Assembly: GCA_947492375.1 (NCBI GenBank)
Contig: CANLMI010000002.1
Coordinates: forward strand, 621,529 to 685,528
Length of the DNA: 64,000 nucleotides
Source: an uncultured Kordiimonas sp.
Lineage (GTDB): Bacteria > Pseudomonadota > Alphaproteobacteria > Sphingomonadales > Kordiimonadaceae
Direction of reading: 5' to 3'
Part shown: one piece after another, positions 34,565 to 43,283 of the stretch
How positions within the stretch are numbered: the stretch's first letter is position 1
How the letters are laid out: each line of letters opens with the position of its first letter
The notes under the pieces: generated by a model
What the model saw: the letters and a program-made list of their open reading frames with translations, nothing else
Databases searched by the model: none
Told to the model about the DNA's origin: nothing
Made by a program: the position numbers and the translations under genes

Positions 34565-36079
34565 ATGAAAAACCGCGTCCAAACCATTTTGAAGTCTATG
34601 GATATGGATACAGGCTTCCTTGATACAGGAACCTATGCTGTAACATCACCAATCGATGGCAGCGAGATCGGAAGAGTAACGCTCGATACGCCTGAAACGC
34701 TCAACGCAAAAATTGACAAAGCATCAAATGCATTCAAGGTATGGCGCAAAGTACCCGCACCTCGCCGCGGCGAGCTTGTTCGTTTGCTTGGGGAAGAACT
34801 TCGCACCCACAAGGATGCACTTGGCGCACTTGTTAGTGCAGAGTGTGGTAAAATTCTGGAAGAAGGAAAAGGCGAAGTTCAGGAAATGATCGACATTTGC
34901 GAATTCGCGGTCGGCCTTTCCCGCCAACTGCACGGCCTTACAATCCAGTCAGAGCGCCCTGGCCACCATATGCGTGAATACTGGCAACCTCTTGGCCCTG
35001 TCGGCATCATCTCTGCGTTTAATTTTCCTGTCGCTGTATGGGCATGGAATGCGGCCCTTGCCCTTGTATGCGGTGATCCATGTCTTTGGAAACCAAGCGA
35101 GAAAACACCAATCACATCCCTTGCTTGCCAGATACTGTTCGAGCGCGCAGTACAAAAATTTGGCAGCGACGCCCCGAAAGATTTGTCTGCAATCATCGTT
35201 GGTGACCGTGATATTGGGGAACAGATGGTTGACGATACTCGCGTTCCTCTTATCTCGGCAACAGGCTCCACAAACATGGGCCGCGCCGTTGGACCAAGGG
35301 TTGCCAAGCGTTTTGGTAAAACTATTCTGGAGCTTGGCGGTAACAACGCGATGATCGTAACGCCAAGCGCTGACCTTGATATGGCCCTGCCAGCTATAGT
35401 GTTTGGCGCCGTTGGTACTGCGGGCCAGCGCTGCACATCAACCCGCCGCCTAATTGTGCATGAAAGCATCTACGATACGCTTTTACCTCGCCTCAAAAAC
35501 GCATACGCGAGCATCCAAATTGGCGATTCGCTGAAAGAGGGAACACTTGTTGGGCCTTTGATAGACAAACAATCGTTCGAGAATATGGAAAATGCGCTAG
35601 AGAAAGCAAAAGCAGAAGGTGGTATTATAACTGGCGGCGGCCGCATATTGGAAAGTGACTATTCAAATGCCTATTATGCTAAGCCCGCCATTGTAGAAAT
35701 GCCTCAGCAAAGTGAGGGGGTATGCAATGAAACCTTCGCACCAATTCTTTATATTATGAAATACAGCGATTTTGACGATGCTATTTCGATGCAAAACGCA
35801 GTGCCACAAGGCCTTTCAAGCGCGATATTCACAAACGATATACGTGAAGCCGAAAACTTTATTGCAACAAGCGGTTCTGACTGCGGCATTGCCAACGTAA
35901 ACATTGGTACATCAGGGGCAGAAATCGGCGGTGCCTTTGGCGGCGAAAAAGAAACAGGTGGTGGGCGTGAAAGCGGTTCAGATGCGTGGAAAGCATATAT
36001 GCGCCGACAGACATCAACAGTGAATTACAGCCGCGAATTACCCCTTGCACAAGGTATCAAGTTCGATATTGGCGAATAG
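34565..36079 (+). CDS. ALDH7-type aldehyde dehydrogenase (aminoadipate-semialdehyde type)
   Basis: This 504-residue NAD-dependent dehydrogenase belongs to the antiquitin/AmaB group, which oxidises alpha-aminoadipate semialdehyde (in equilibrium with piperideine-6-carboxylate) in lysine breakdown. Diagnostic parts are LELGGNNAMIV, the catalytic cysteine in TAGQRCTSTRR, and the tail EIGGAFGGEKETGGGRESGS followed by NYSRELPLAQG. I place the start at 34565, with AGAGGACAC upstream; the open frame running back to 34493 lies inside the ThDP gene. No other lysine-catabolism genes are in the window, so the true substrate is set by whatever aldehyde the ThDP partner makes. Confidence 0.9.
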   Translation: MKNRVQTILKSMDMDTGFLDTGTYAVTSPIDGSEIGRVTLDTPETLNAKIDKASNAFKVWRKVPAPRRGELVRLLGEELRTHKDALGALVSAECGKILEEGKGEVQEMIDICEFAVGLSRQLHGLTIQSERPGHHMREYWQPLGPVGIISAFNFPVAVWAWNAALALVCGDPCLWKPSEKTPITSLACQILFERAVQKFGSDAPKDLSAIIVGDRDIGEQMVDDTRVPLISATGSTNMGRAVGPRVAKRFGKTILELGGNNAMIVTPSADLDMALPAIVFGAVGTAGQRCTSTRRLIVHESIYDTLLPRLKNAYASIQIGDSLKEGTLVGPLIDKQSFENMENALEKAKAEGGIITGGGRILESDYSNAYYAKPAIVEMPQQSEGVCNETFAPILYIMKYSDFDDAISMQNAVPQGLSSAIFTNDIREAENFIATSGSDCGIANVNIGTSGAEIGGAFGGEKETGGGRESGSDAWKAYMRRQTSTVNYSRELPLAQGIKFDIGE

Positions 36080-36103
36080 TATACACACTAAATTTAGTTA
36101 TTG

Positions 36104-36877
36104 TCATTTCTTGTTCTGTAGCCATGTTGATACAAGAAATAGTGCCATCGCACCTGATAAATTTACAGCTAGTTCTGCATGTCGAGGAGCTGGCTTAAGT
36201 TTCGACTTTCCGTAACCATGAGCATCTCCTAGTTTATTTCTCAAACTTCCAAGTCCATTTATAACTCCTGAACATCCACCCAATATCTGCTTAAAAGTCA
36301 CTTCCGTGTGTTGGCCCGCTGATAGATTTAAATATTCAGCAGTAATTTTATACAACTCAGATAATTCAACATTAACTTTATATTCAATACCTTGAGCATC
36401 TAAGATATTTTTACATACTGTTTCCAATAACGTTCTAGCCATTGTAATTGCCCCATCAGGATCATCATTTCTTCTATTTAGGGCTTTTTGCCATACTGCA
36501 TGGACATTATCTTCACTAAATACTGTTAGAATATCAGAGATTGATTTATCTGCAGGCGTCAAATTCCGCTCTTCGATATACGATAACAAAGCTTCAAATT
36601 CTGAATATATGTATACTCTGCGCTCATGATAGGTATCATATTTAAATTTAATAAACTGCCAAAATTGATTCAAACTTCTACAGGTTTTCACAAATTGCGG
36701 GACATATATTTTAAACTCAGGTTTACTAGTGACCCAGTTCCTGATCTTTATATAATCTACATCCAATACATTTTTACCTGTTGAGTAATCGATTAATATA
36801 TTTTGCAAATAGGTAGCGCGTTCTATGTCTGTTTCAAATTCATCAAGTATGTTTTTTGTGTTGTCAAAGTAAGCCAT
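36104..36877 (-). CDS. Abortive-infection-family protein
   Basis: This 257-residue protein has a C-terminal domain (about 130-255) like the Abi C-terminal family found in AbiJ-type and other defence or stress proteins: DGAITMARTLLETVCKNIL, then LSELYKITAEYLNL and a GSLRNKLGDAHG motif near 220. The N-terminal half is helical, basic and unrecognised. No signal peptide or membrane segment is present. It is A+T-rich compared with its neighbours, has no partner gene on its strand and sits between two housekeeping genes, which suggests acquisition. Whether it acts against phage is not shown by the sequence. Confidence 0.8.
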   Translation of the reverse strand: MAYFDNTKNILDEFETDIERATYLQNILIDYSTGKNVLDVDYIKIRNWVTSKPEFKIYVPQFVKTCRSLNQFWQFIKFKYDTYHERRVYIYSEFEALLSYIEERNLTPADKSISDILTVFSEDNVHAVWQKALNRRNDDPDGAITMARTLLETVCKNILDAQGIEYKVNVELSELYKITAEYLNLSAGQHTEVTFKQILGGCSGVINGLGSLRNKLGDAHGYGKSKLKPAPRHAELAVNLSGAMALFLVSTWLQNKK

Positions 36878-36942
36878 AAAAGCGCTATCGAATCTGAAAA
36901 ATTATTTATGATTAACTAAATTATACTCGGAACTTAAATTAA

Positions 36943-36975
36943 AAAACCCCTCGAGTGGTATGCTCGAAGGGTTTT
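36943..36975 (-). terminator. Rho-independent terminator of rpsU
   Basis: On the minus strand AAAACCCTTCGAG pairs with CTCGAGGGGTTTT around a 7-base loop with one mismatch, followed by a T-rich tail. It begins 25 bases after the rpsU stop codon. Confidence 0.88.
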
Positions 36976-37000
36976 GAATGTTTTTCACCAAACGGATGAA

Positions 37001-37219
37001 TTAACGATTTCTAATCACTAGTCCATCACGCTCAAGGCGCTTACGCTCTAGTTTGCGTGCACGGCGAACAGCTGCTGCTTGTTCACGAGCCTTCTTCTCA
37101 GATGGCTTTTCGTAAAAACGACGCATCTTCATTTCACGATAAACACCTTCGCGTTGAAGTTTTTTCTTCAAAGCACGAAGAGCTTGGTCAACATTATTAT
37201 CCCGAACGGAAACCTCCAT
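37001..37219 (-). CDS. rpsU: 30S ribosomal protein S21
   Basis: This 72-residue basic protein starts [20 protein letters not shown] and ends with the Arg/Lys-rich helix [19 protein letters not shown]21 helps the small subunit select the start of mRNA. I chose the ATG at 37219, preceded by AAAGGAG at a 10-base spacing; the frame continues to 37318 without family features. It has its own terminator. COQ9 is transcribed away from it on the other strand, an arrangement seen in alphaproteobacteria. Confidence 0.96.
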   Translation of the reverse strand: MEVSVRDNNVDQALRALKKKLQREGVYREMKMRRFYEKPSEKKAREQAAAVRRARKLERKRLERDGLVIRNR

Positions 37220-37520
37220 GGGTTTCTCACTCCTTTCATAGCCAAAATTCGTAGACAGCAAGCCGGGCGCATATCTACAGGGCATAGGCCCTATAGCAAA
37301 GGCATGGCATCCACACAAGTTTTTTCAACAATTTACCCGTCCCACCACAGTGGTGTGTGGTAAGACATGATTATTATGAAAGTAAATATAGCAGAAAACT
37401 GCCATTTTAGCAAAAACTGTGCAATATGAGGCAATAGAGAGCTTTTATATATACCTAATGCGGCATTTAAGCCTCTCGCCTAACGAACAATTCCGTGGTA
37501 ATTTGTTAAAAATCATTTCA
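37220..37520. other. 301-base intergenic region between rpsU and COQ9
   Basis: The two flanking genes are divergent, so both promoters should be here. I see no gene. The one structure is a perfect 13-base dyad, CACCACAGTGGTG, at 37343-37355. The left part is free of stops in the rpsU frame but shows no protein family. Confidence 0.5.
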
Positions 37521-38207
37521 ATGAGCGAATCGGTTATGGCAGCTAAAAAACTTAAAATCAGTGATATGACGCCTGAAGAACTAAGGCTTCCTCTTTTAGA
37601 TGCTATGATGGATCACATCGCGTTTGACGGCTGGACAACCGCTGCGCTCAATACCGCGGCAGAAGATATTGGGATCACGCCAGAGATGGCGGAACTTGCA
37701 TTCCCACGCGGCGCTATCGAGGTTCTTGAACTGCATTTGGAAAACGCAGATCAAATGCTGATGCAGGCGCTAACCGACCTTGACCTGCCAAGCATGCGTA
37801 TCCGCGACCGCATCACTATTGCCATCAAGACCCGTCTTGAACAAAATACACCTCACCGCGAAGCGATTGCCCGCGGCTTGGCAATGCTCGCAATACCGCA
37901 ACATATCACCCTTGGCAGCAAGGCATTATGGCGAACAGCCGACGTTATGTGGCGCGCGGCAGGCGACACCTCAACAGACCATAACTGGTATACAAAACGT
38001 ATGACGCTATCGGGCGTGTATAGTGCCGTTTTATTATATTGGTTAAATGATGAGAGTGATGGTTTTGCTGATACATGGGAATTTCTTGATCGCAGGATCG
38101 AGGATGTCATGAAAATCGAAAAGACCAAGTTTGAAATGCGTAAGGCAAGCGCTGGTATGCCATCGCTGTCGCGTTTCCTTGGCCGACTGAGATATCCAAC
38201 CATATAA
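37521..38207 (+). CDS. COQ9-family ubiquinone biosynthesis protein
   Basis: This 228-residue protein matches the COQ9 family: an N-terminal TetR-like helical domain (DAMMDHIAFDGWTTAALNTAAEDIG) and a C-terminal lipid-binding part (TLGSKALWRTADVMWRAAGDTSTDHNWYTKRM region). COQ9 presents ubiquinone precursors to the hydroxylase COQ7 in mitochondria, and the alphaproteobacterial forms are its likely ancestors. I place the start at ATG 37521, with no strong ribosome site visible. A second ATG is five codons later. It is followed 10 bases later by xerC, so the two are probably co-transcribed. Confidence 0.88.
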   Translation: MSESVMAAKKLKISDMTPEELRLPLLDAMMDHIAFDGWTTAALNTAAEDIGITPEMAELAFPRGAIEVLELHLENADQMLMQALTDLDLPSMRIRDRITIAIKTRLEQNTPHREAIARGLAMLAIPQHITLGSKALWRTADVMWRAAGDTSTDHNWYTKRMTLSGVYSAVLLYWLNDESDGFADTWEFLDRRIEDVMKIEKTKFEMRKASAGMPSLSRFLGRLRYPTI

Positions 38208-38217
38208 AGGCGCTTCC

Positions 38218-39204
38218 TTGCCCAACATTGTAGAGAATGAACAAGATAATAGTTCACTTCCTGAGTTTTTGGGAGAAACCCAGTTTCTGCCAAACCTGAA
38301 CGAAGGCGCACTTACACTGGTTCAAGGTTGGCACCGCTATCTGAAAAGCGAAAAAGGCTATTCAAACCATACGCTCACCGGTTACGGCCATGATATTGCA
38401 ACCTTTTTGACATTTCTAGCGTCTTACCGCGACGAAGTTATTACGCCGCAGCTTTTTGGCAAGCTCCACATTCGTGATTTTCGTTCCTTCCTTGCGAATA
38501 GAAAAAACGCTGGCTTATCAGCACGGTCGCTCAATCGGTGTTTGTCATCGGTTCGAAACTTCTATCGCTACCTTTCGCGCCACAAAAATATTGAAAACGA
38601 TGCTATACACGCCCTTCAGGGCCCAAAAACACCACATAAAGTTCCACGCCCCTTAAGCGTTGAGGGCGCTATAACAGTAATGGAAACAGTTGGTGAACTA
38701 AGCGAGAATGATTGGGTATCGCTCCGTGACACGGCGGTTATATCGCTTTTGTATGGCTGTGGCCTTCGCATCAACGAAGCCTTATCCTTAAACGCAGAAG
38801 AGCGCCCTATGGGCGACACCATGCGCATCATTGGCAAACGCGGAAAAGAACGTATCGTTCCTATCCTACCAGCCGTTAGAAATGCCGTTGATGCCTATAT
38901 ATCAGCTTGCCCCTATGACCTTGAGACCAACACGGCCCTTTTTCGTGGTGCACGCGGCGGCAGGTTAAATGCACGTATGATCCAGCTTGCCATGCAAAAG
39001 GTTCGCGCAGCCTTTGGTCTTCCTGATAACGCAACACCACATGCACTTCGGCACAGTTTTGCAACGCACCTTCTCTCTAACGGTGGTGATTTGAGGACAA
39101 TTCAAGAGCTTTTAGGCCATGCCGATCTATCCAGCACACAAGTCTATACAGAAGTTGATAGCGCCCGCTTGATGGATGTGTATGATAAGGCATTCAAACG
39201 CTAA
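38218..39204 (+). CDS. xerC: Site-specific tyrosine recombinase XerC
   Basis: This recombinase of 328 residues resolves chromosome dimers at dif with XerD. The SAM-like N-terminal domain is about 30-125 and the catalytic domain about 145-325. The active-site set is present: Arg184 in CGLRINEAL, a lysine near 207 in IGKRGKE, His275 and Arg278 in PHALRHSFATHLL, His301 in LLGHADLSST and the nucleophile Tyr310. No ATG occurs in the first 150 residues, so the TTG at 38218, with AAAGG upstream, is the most likely start. It is fused to nothing and has no neighbouring att site, so it is a housekeeping recombinase rather than an integrase. Confidence 0.92.
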   Translation: MPNIVENEQDNSSLPEFLGETQFLPNLNEGALTLVQGWHRYLKSEKGYSNHTLTGYGHDIATFLTFLASYRDEVITPQLFGKLHIRDFRSFLANRKNAGLSARSLNRCLSSVRNFYRYLSRHKNIENDAIHALQGPKTPHKVPRPLSVEGAITVMETVGELSENDWVSLRDTAVISLLYGCGLRINEALSLNAEERPMGDTMRIIGKRGKERIVPILPAVRNAVDAYISACPYDLETNTALFRGARGGRLNARMIQLAMQKVRAAFGLPDNATPHALRHSFATHLLSNGGDLRTIQELLGHADLSSTQVYTEVDSARLMDVYDKAFKR

Positions 39205-39221
39205 AAGGCTAAGTGTAAACC

Positions 39222-39563
39222 ATGTCATCCATCCAGAAAAAACATCAACTTCTTGAGAAAATACGGCATTGGGGCCTGGTGGCACTATATAGTTCCTTAA
39301 GCTTATTTACAGGGCTTTTGTTATTCGCCGCCTATAAATTCCTGCCGACATTTGAAGGGGAGTATCTGCTGGTAAAACTGATTGGATTAAATCTGTTTGG
39401 ATTCATTACAATGATCACCAGTTCGCTCTCAGCACGCAAGATTATCCTCACACTAAAAGATCAAAATGCACGGCCATCGCTTGACCTAATTCCCTTTATG
39501 GCGATTCTGGCAACGATTGTCATCGCAGCCTCATTATTTTCTGCGGCACCTGTGAGTTCATAG
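39222..39563 (+). CDS. Unrecognised small membrane protein
   Basis: This 113-residue protein has three hydrophobic segments (about 18-38, 47-66, 88-108) and a charged N-terminus, so it should lie in the inner membrane. I do not recognise a family. It follows xerC by 17 bases on the same strand and could be co-transcribed. The ribosome site is weak. Codon use looks normal. Confidence 0.6.
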   Translation: MSSIQKKHQLLEKIRHWGLVALYSSLSLFTGLLLFAAYKFLPTFEGEYLLVKLIGLNLFGFITMITSSLSARKIILTLKDQNARPSLDLIPFMAILATIVIAASLFSAAPVSS

Positions 39564-39626
39564 ACACCGCAGATTAATGTCCGAAAACAGCGAGTAATTG
39601 TTCAGAAAAACGCTATACTCGTTTGC

Positions 39627-40217
39627 ATGATGATAGCAACCGCCCCTAAACATATTTTATATAACGCCCTAAAAACACGTGATCAGACATACGATGGGCA
39701 GTTGTTTTTTGCTGTAACATCCACAGGCATCTATTGCAGGCCTATATGCCCCGCACCAAAGCCTAAACCAGAGAATGTATTATATTACGCAAGTAGTGAT
39801 ATCGCCCAGATGGCAGGTTTCAGAGCATGCAAACGCTGTAGGCCGGAAACACGGCCCGGCAGCCCTGCATGGGAAGGTACAGGTGCCACAGTGAAAAGGG
39901 CGCTTCGGATACTCGCAAGCCCAAACGGGCCAGAAACATTAGAAGCACTTGCAGATAGTTTAGGCCTCAGCACTCGGCACGTTCGCAGGCTCTTCATCGA
40001 GCATTTGGGAAAACCACCCCAAGAAGTGCGAACAGAAAATCGCCTACGGTTAGCTAAAGCGATGCTGAAAAAGAGTAACGAGAACATCGCGGACATCGCC
40101 TATGCATCAGGCTTCAACAGCTTGCGGCGCTTTAACGATGCCTTCAAGCATGCGTTAGAGCAAACACCAAGCGAATGGCGTAAAGATAACCTAGAGATTA
40201 ACCATGACCAAGCATAA
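39627..40217 (+). CDS. Ada-type zinc domain plus AraC helix-turn-helix regulator (AdaA-like)
   Basis: This 196-residue protein is the N-terminal half of the E. coli Ada plan. The Ada zinc domain has four cysteines, 37, 41, 68 and 71 (CRPIC and CKRC), where one cysteine takes methyl groups from DNA phosphotriesters. An AraC-type helix-turn-helix follows (about 90-190, [16 protein letters not shown] and [14 protein letters not shown]). It should sense alkylation damage and activate repair genes. The methylguanine-repair half is a separate gene that starts 14 bases before this stop. No AlkA glycosylase-like domain is present between them. Confidence 0.93.
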   Translation: MMIATAPKHILYNALKTRDQTYDGQLFFAVTSTGIYCRPICPAPKPKPENVLYYASSDIAQMAGFRACKRCRPETRPGSPAWEGTGATVKRALRILASPNGPETLEALADSLGLSTRHVRRLFIEHLGKPPQEVRTENRLRLAKAMLKKSNENIADIAYASGFNSLRRFNDAFKHALEQTPSEWRKDNLEINHDQA

Positions 40218-40716
40218 CAGCCCTCTCATTAAATCAGTATACACATCACCGGCTGGTGACATAACGATCATTACCGAAGATGATACGGTTATTATCTGTG
40301 AGTTCAGTGACCGTGACACGCGCATTATACGACAACTAGAGCGGTTCTACCCTGAGCGTATAGTGATTGACGGCCCCTTACCAAGTACCATAAAAATAAT
40401 CTTCGATAGATATTTCGAAGGCGAAACAAATAGCCTTAATACTCTCAAGTCAGCCCCTGTTGGAACGCCGTTTGAACAATCGGTATGGAAGGAACTGCAA
40501 ACAATTCCGGCGGGTACAACATGGTCATATGGTGAACTTGCCAAGAGATTAGGGTCTGCACCGCGAGCAATAGGTCGTGCAAATGGGCGAAACCCGGTTT
40601 GCCTTATCCATCCGTGTCACCGTGTTATCGGCGCCGATGGATCATTAACTGGATACGCTGGTGGGCTAGAACGCAAAGAATGGCTTTTAAAGCATGAGGG
40701 CTGTACTATAAAATAA
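40204..40716 (+). CDS. ogt: Methylated-DNA-protein-cysteine methyltransferase
   Basis: This 170-residue suicide enzyme removes alkyl groups from O6-alkylguanine. The acceptor is Cys138 in IHPCHRV. Other features are [25 protein letters not shown] (helix-turn-helix and Arg finger region, shown as a motif name) and a [13 protein letters not shown] tail. Its gene overlaps that of the Ada-like regulator by 14 bases, so the two are translated together and form a split Ada. Length is normal for the Ogt/AdaB class. Confidence 0.94.
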   Translation: MTKHNSPLIKSVYTSPAGDITIITEDDTVIICEFSDRDTRIIRQLERFYPERIVIDGPLPSTIKIIFDRYFEGETNSLNTLKSAPVGTPFEQSVWKELQTIPAGTTWSYGELAKRLGSAPRAIGRANGRNPVCLIHPCHRVIGADGSLTGYAGGLERKEWLLKHEGCTIK

Positions 40717-40747
40717 CCAACGAATAGAGATCGTATAAGGCCTGACA

Positions 40748-41662
40748 TTGATCAATAAATATCGACAAACTTTTACTGCCAGCACCTTGGTTATTTTATT
40801 CTTATTTTTGAGCGCATGCAGTAATCAAAAATATATTGCCTACCCATCAGAAAACTATAATGCACGTGTTCGGATGATTATCCTGCATTATACGGCTGTA
40901 AATTTCCAAGAGTCTCTAGAGATTCTAACAAAACCCTCGGCAAACCCTGTAAGCTCTCACTATCTTATCCCGGCACCAGATGACCCTTCGTATCCACATA
41001 AGAGACTAAGAATATATCAGCTCGTCCCCGAAACCTTACGCGCATGGCACGCAGGTCCAAGCAACTGGGCAGGCAAATACGGATTGAATGATCAATCAAT
41101 TGGTATTGAGATTGTCAATGTACCAATCTGCGATGGGATAGCTTCTCCCGAAATAATTGATATTTCAATAGAACTGGGTGAGGTTTGCAACTTTACCAAA
41201 TACCCAGAAGCACAGATAGAGTTACTGATCGAGTTACTCACAGACTTGATGGAACGATATCCGGAAATCAAGCCAACTCATATCATTGGGCACTCTGATA
41301 TCCTGCCAGACTATAAAGTAGACCCTGGCCCTTTATTCCCTTGGAAACAGCTTTATGAACGCGGGTTTGGTGCATGGTATGACCAAGAGACACTTGAGAA
41401 ATACAGAGCATACTTAATGAATAAGCCATTAGAAATACGGCACTTTCAAAAAGCGTTAGCTATTTATGGATATAAAATTGAGGAAACTGGTGATTTAGAT
41501 ATTCAAAAACGTAAGGTAATCAGAGCATTCCAATTACATTTTCAACCAGACAATATTTCAGGCGAACCATCAAAAGACACAGGTGCCATCCTGCTAGCGC
41601 TTCTGGAAAAATATTATCCTGAAAAATTACCCTTCTTATTATCTGCTATAAAACTAAAGTAA
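40748..41662 (+). CDS. Lipoprotein N-acetylmuramoyl-L-alanine amidase (AmiD/AmpD-like)
   Basis: This 304-residue enzyme has a signal peptide with the lipobox LSAC (Cys24), so it should be a lipoprotein. The Amidase_2 domain (about 40-205) keeps the zinc ligands His47 in ILHYTAV and His near 170 in THIIGHSD, plus WHAGPSNWAGKYGLNDQSIGIE. A C-terminal peptidoglycan-binding-like repeat lies at about 225-300 (QKALAIYGYKIEETGDLD). It cuts the lactyl-amide bond of muropeptides and may help recycle the cell wall. The start is a TTG; the spacing from AAGG upstream is reasonable. It converges with lpd at a shared terminator. Confidence 0.9.
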   Translation: MINKYRQTFTASTLVILFLFLSACSNQKYIAYPSENYNARVRMIILHYTAVNFQESLEILTKPSANPVSSHYLIPAPDDPSYPHKRLRIYQLVPETLRAWHAGPSNWAGKYGLNDQSIGIEIVNVPICDGIASPEIIDISIELGEVCNFTKYPEAQIELLIELLTDLMERYPEIKPTHIIGHSDILPDYKVDPGPLFPWKQLYERGFGAWYDQETLEKYRAYLMNKPLEIRHFQKALAIYGYKIEETGDLDIQKRKVIRAFQLHFQPDNISGEPSKDTGAILLALLEKYYPEKLPFLLSAIKLK

Positions 41663-41671
41663 CTAAAAAAG

Positions 41672-41703
41672 TAAAGCCCACACCAAATAAGGTGCAGGCT
41701 TTA
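41672..41703. terminator. Bidirectional terminator between the amidase gene and lpd
   Basis: TAAAGCCCACACC and GGTGCAGGCTTTA form a hairpin with two mismatches in the middle of the stem. A-rich sequence on the left and T-rich on the right make it usable from both sides. It lies between two converging genes. Confidence 0.75.
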
Positions 41704-41764
41704 TTTTCACTTTAGAATGCCAGAATACTGACCATAACTAACACGAAGAAATGATACGCCGAAC

Positions 41765-43171
41765 TTACATATGAATTGTTCGTTTATGCACTGCAAGTGC
41801 TGCTTCTTTCATCGCTTCTGTCTCTGTTGGGTGTGCATGACACGTTAAGGCAATATCTTCTGCGCTTGCACCGAACTCCATCGCAGTCGTCGCTTGCGCA
41901 ATCATATTACCAGCGTCACTACCAATAATATGAATACCAAGGACACGGTCAGTTTCTTTGTCAGCGAGTATTTTAACAAAGCCATCGGTACTTTGATTTG
42001 CTTTGGCACGGCTGTTTGCTGTGAAAGGGAACTTACCAGCATTATATTTAACGCCCGCCTCTTTAAGCTCTTCTTCGGTTTTACCAACGCTTGCGACCTC
42101 AGGATGCGTGTAGACAACACCCGGGATAACATCATGGTTCACATACCCTGTAAGGCCAGCAATATTCTCAGCGCACGCTACACCTTCGTCCTCAGCCTTA
42201 TGGGCAAGCATTGGTCCTTCGACCACATCGCCGATTGCCCAAACACCTGTAACATTTGTCGAGAAGTCATGGTTGATTTTAACGCGTGAACGCTCATCCA
42301 TTTCAACGCCAATTGTCTCAAGGCCAAGACCGTCAGTGTAAGGGCGGCGCCCCACCGACACAAGCACCACATCAGCCTTTATTGTCTCACCGTCACCACC
42401 TTTAACAGGCTCAAATGTAACATCAACGCCAGTTTTTGTTTTCTTAACCTCGGTCACTTTCGAAGAAAGCTTCAGCGTCATACCTTGCTTTTTCAGAATG
42501 CGGCCAAAGTTTTTACGAACTTCACCGTCCATCCCCGGAAGTACCTGATCCATAAACTCAACAACAGTAACATTTGCGCCAAGACGGCTCCAAACAGAAC
42601 CAAGCTCAAGCCCGATCACGCCGCCGCCGATGACGACCATGTTTTTAGGTACCTTGGGAATATCAAGCGCGCCTGTTGAAGAAACAATCTTCTTCTCATC
42701 AATTTCAATACCCGGCAAACTCGCTACGTCACTGCCTGTTGCAATGATTGTATCTTTAGCCGTGATATTACGCGTACCACCATCATTAAGGGCAACTTCG
42801 ATCGCGCCTTTACCTGTAAAACGGCCAGCGCCCTTAATCCATTCAACTTTGTTTTTCTTGAATAAAAACTCAATACCGCCTGTTAACTCATCAACCACTT
42901 TATTCTTCGACACGAGCATAGCCTTAATATCCATCTCAACGCCTTTGGCCTTGATGCCATATTTGGCAAAATCATGATTTGCTTCATGATAAAGGTGCGA
43001 TGCGTGCAACAAAGCCTTGGAAGGGATACAACCAACATTTAGGCACGTTCCACCAAGGCTTTCGCGCTTATCGATACAAGCAGTTTTCAGACCAAGCTGT
43101 GCCGCACGGATTGCCGCAACATATCCGCCAGGGCCAGCACCAATTACAACGACGTCAAATGCATCAGACAT
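41765..43171 (-). CDS. lpdA: Dihydrolipoyl dehydrogenase (E3)
   Basis: This 468-residue flavoenzyme reoxidises the lipoyl groups of 2-oxoacid dehydrogenases with NAD+. It has an N-terminal FAD-binding GAGPGGYVAA, the redox-active disulfide Cys43-Cys48 in GGTCLNVGCIPSK, an NAD-binding GGGVIGLELG near 180 and the catalytic His-Glu pair in HAHPTETE. It is the last gene of the mdh-suc operon, 112 bases after sucB, and probably serves the 2-oxoglutarate dehydrogenase encoded just upstream. The gap before it carries a stem-loop, listed separately. Confidence 0.97.
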   Translation of the reverse strand: MSDAFDVVVIGAGPGGYVAAIRAAQLGLKTACIDKRESLGGTCLNVGCIPSKALLHASHLYHEANHDFAKYGIKAKGVEMDIKAMLVSKNKVVDELTGGIEFLFKKNKVEWIKGAGRFTGKGAIEVALNDGGTRNITAKDTIIATGSDVASLPGIEIDEKKIVSSTGALDIPKVPKNMVVIGGGVIGLELGSVWSRLGANVTVVEFMDQVLPGMDGEVRKNFGRILKKQGMTLKLSSKVTEVKKTKTGVDVTFEPVKGGDGETIKADVVLVSVGRRPYTDGLGLETIGVEMDERSRVKINHDFSTNVTGVWAIGDVVEGPMLAHKAEDEGVACAENIAGLTGYVNHDVIPGVVYTHPEVASVGKTEEELKEAGVKYNAGKFPFTANSRAKANQSTDGFVKILADKETDRVLGIHIIGSDAGNMIAQATTAMEFGASAEDIALTCHAHPTETEAMKEAALAVHKRTIHM

Positions 43172-43220
43172 TATTTTTGTCCCTTCACCTTATAGGTATC
43201 TTAAAGAACTTTCATACAAA

Positions 43221-43242
43221 TGGGCAGGAAACATCCCGCCCA
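43221..43242. other. Stem-loop between sucB and lpdA
   Basis: TGGGCAGG and CCCGCCCA form an 8-bp stem with one mismatch and a 6-base loop. It sits 41 bases from the sucB stop and 49 from the lpdA start. No T-run follows on the minus strand, so processing or partial attenuation within the operon is more likely than full termination. Confidence 0.5.
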
Positions 43243-43283
43243 CTATTTTAGCAAGTATATTGTATATCAACCAACGCCAATTA

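Noticed and set aside
34879-35469. Open frame of 196 residues opposite the ALDH7 gene
   Set aside because: It is a shadow of the strong dehydrogenase gene; Arg/Ser/Pro-rich with no domain.
38218-39204. XerC-like recombinase as a mobile-element integrase
   Set aside because: No att-like direct repeats, tRNA gene or phage genes are near, and the position after COQ9 with the full XerC domain layout fits the housekeeping enzyme.
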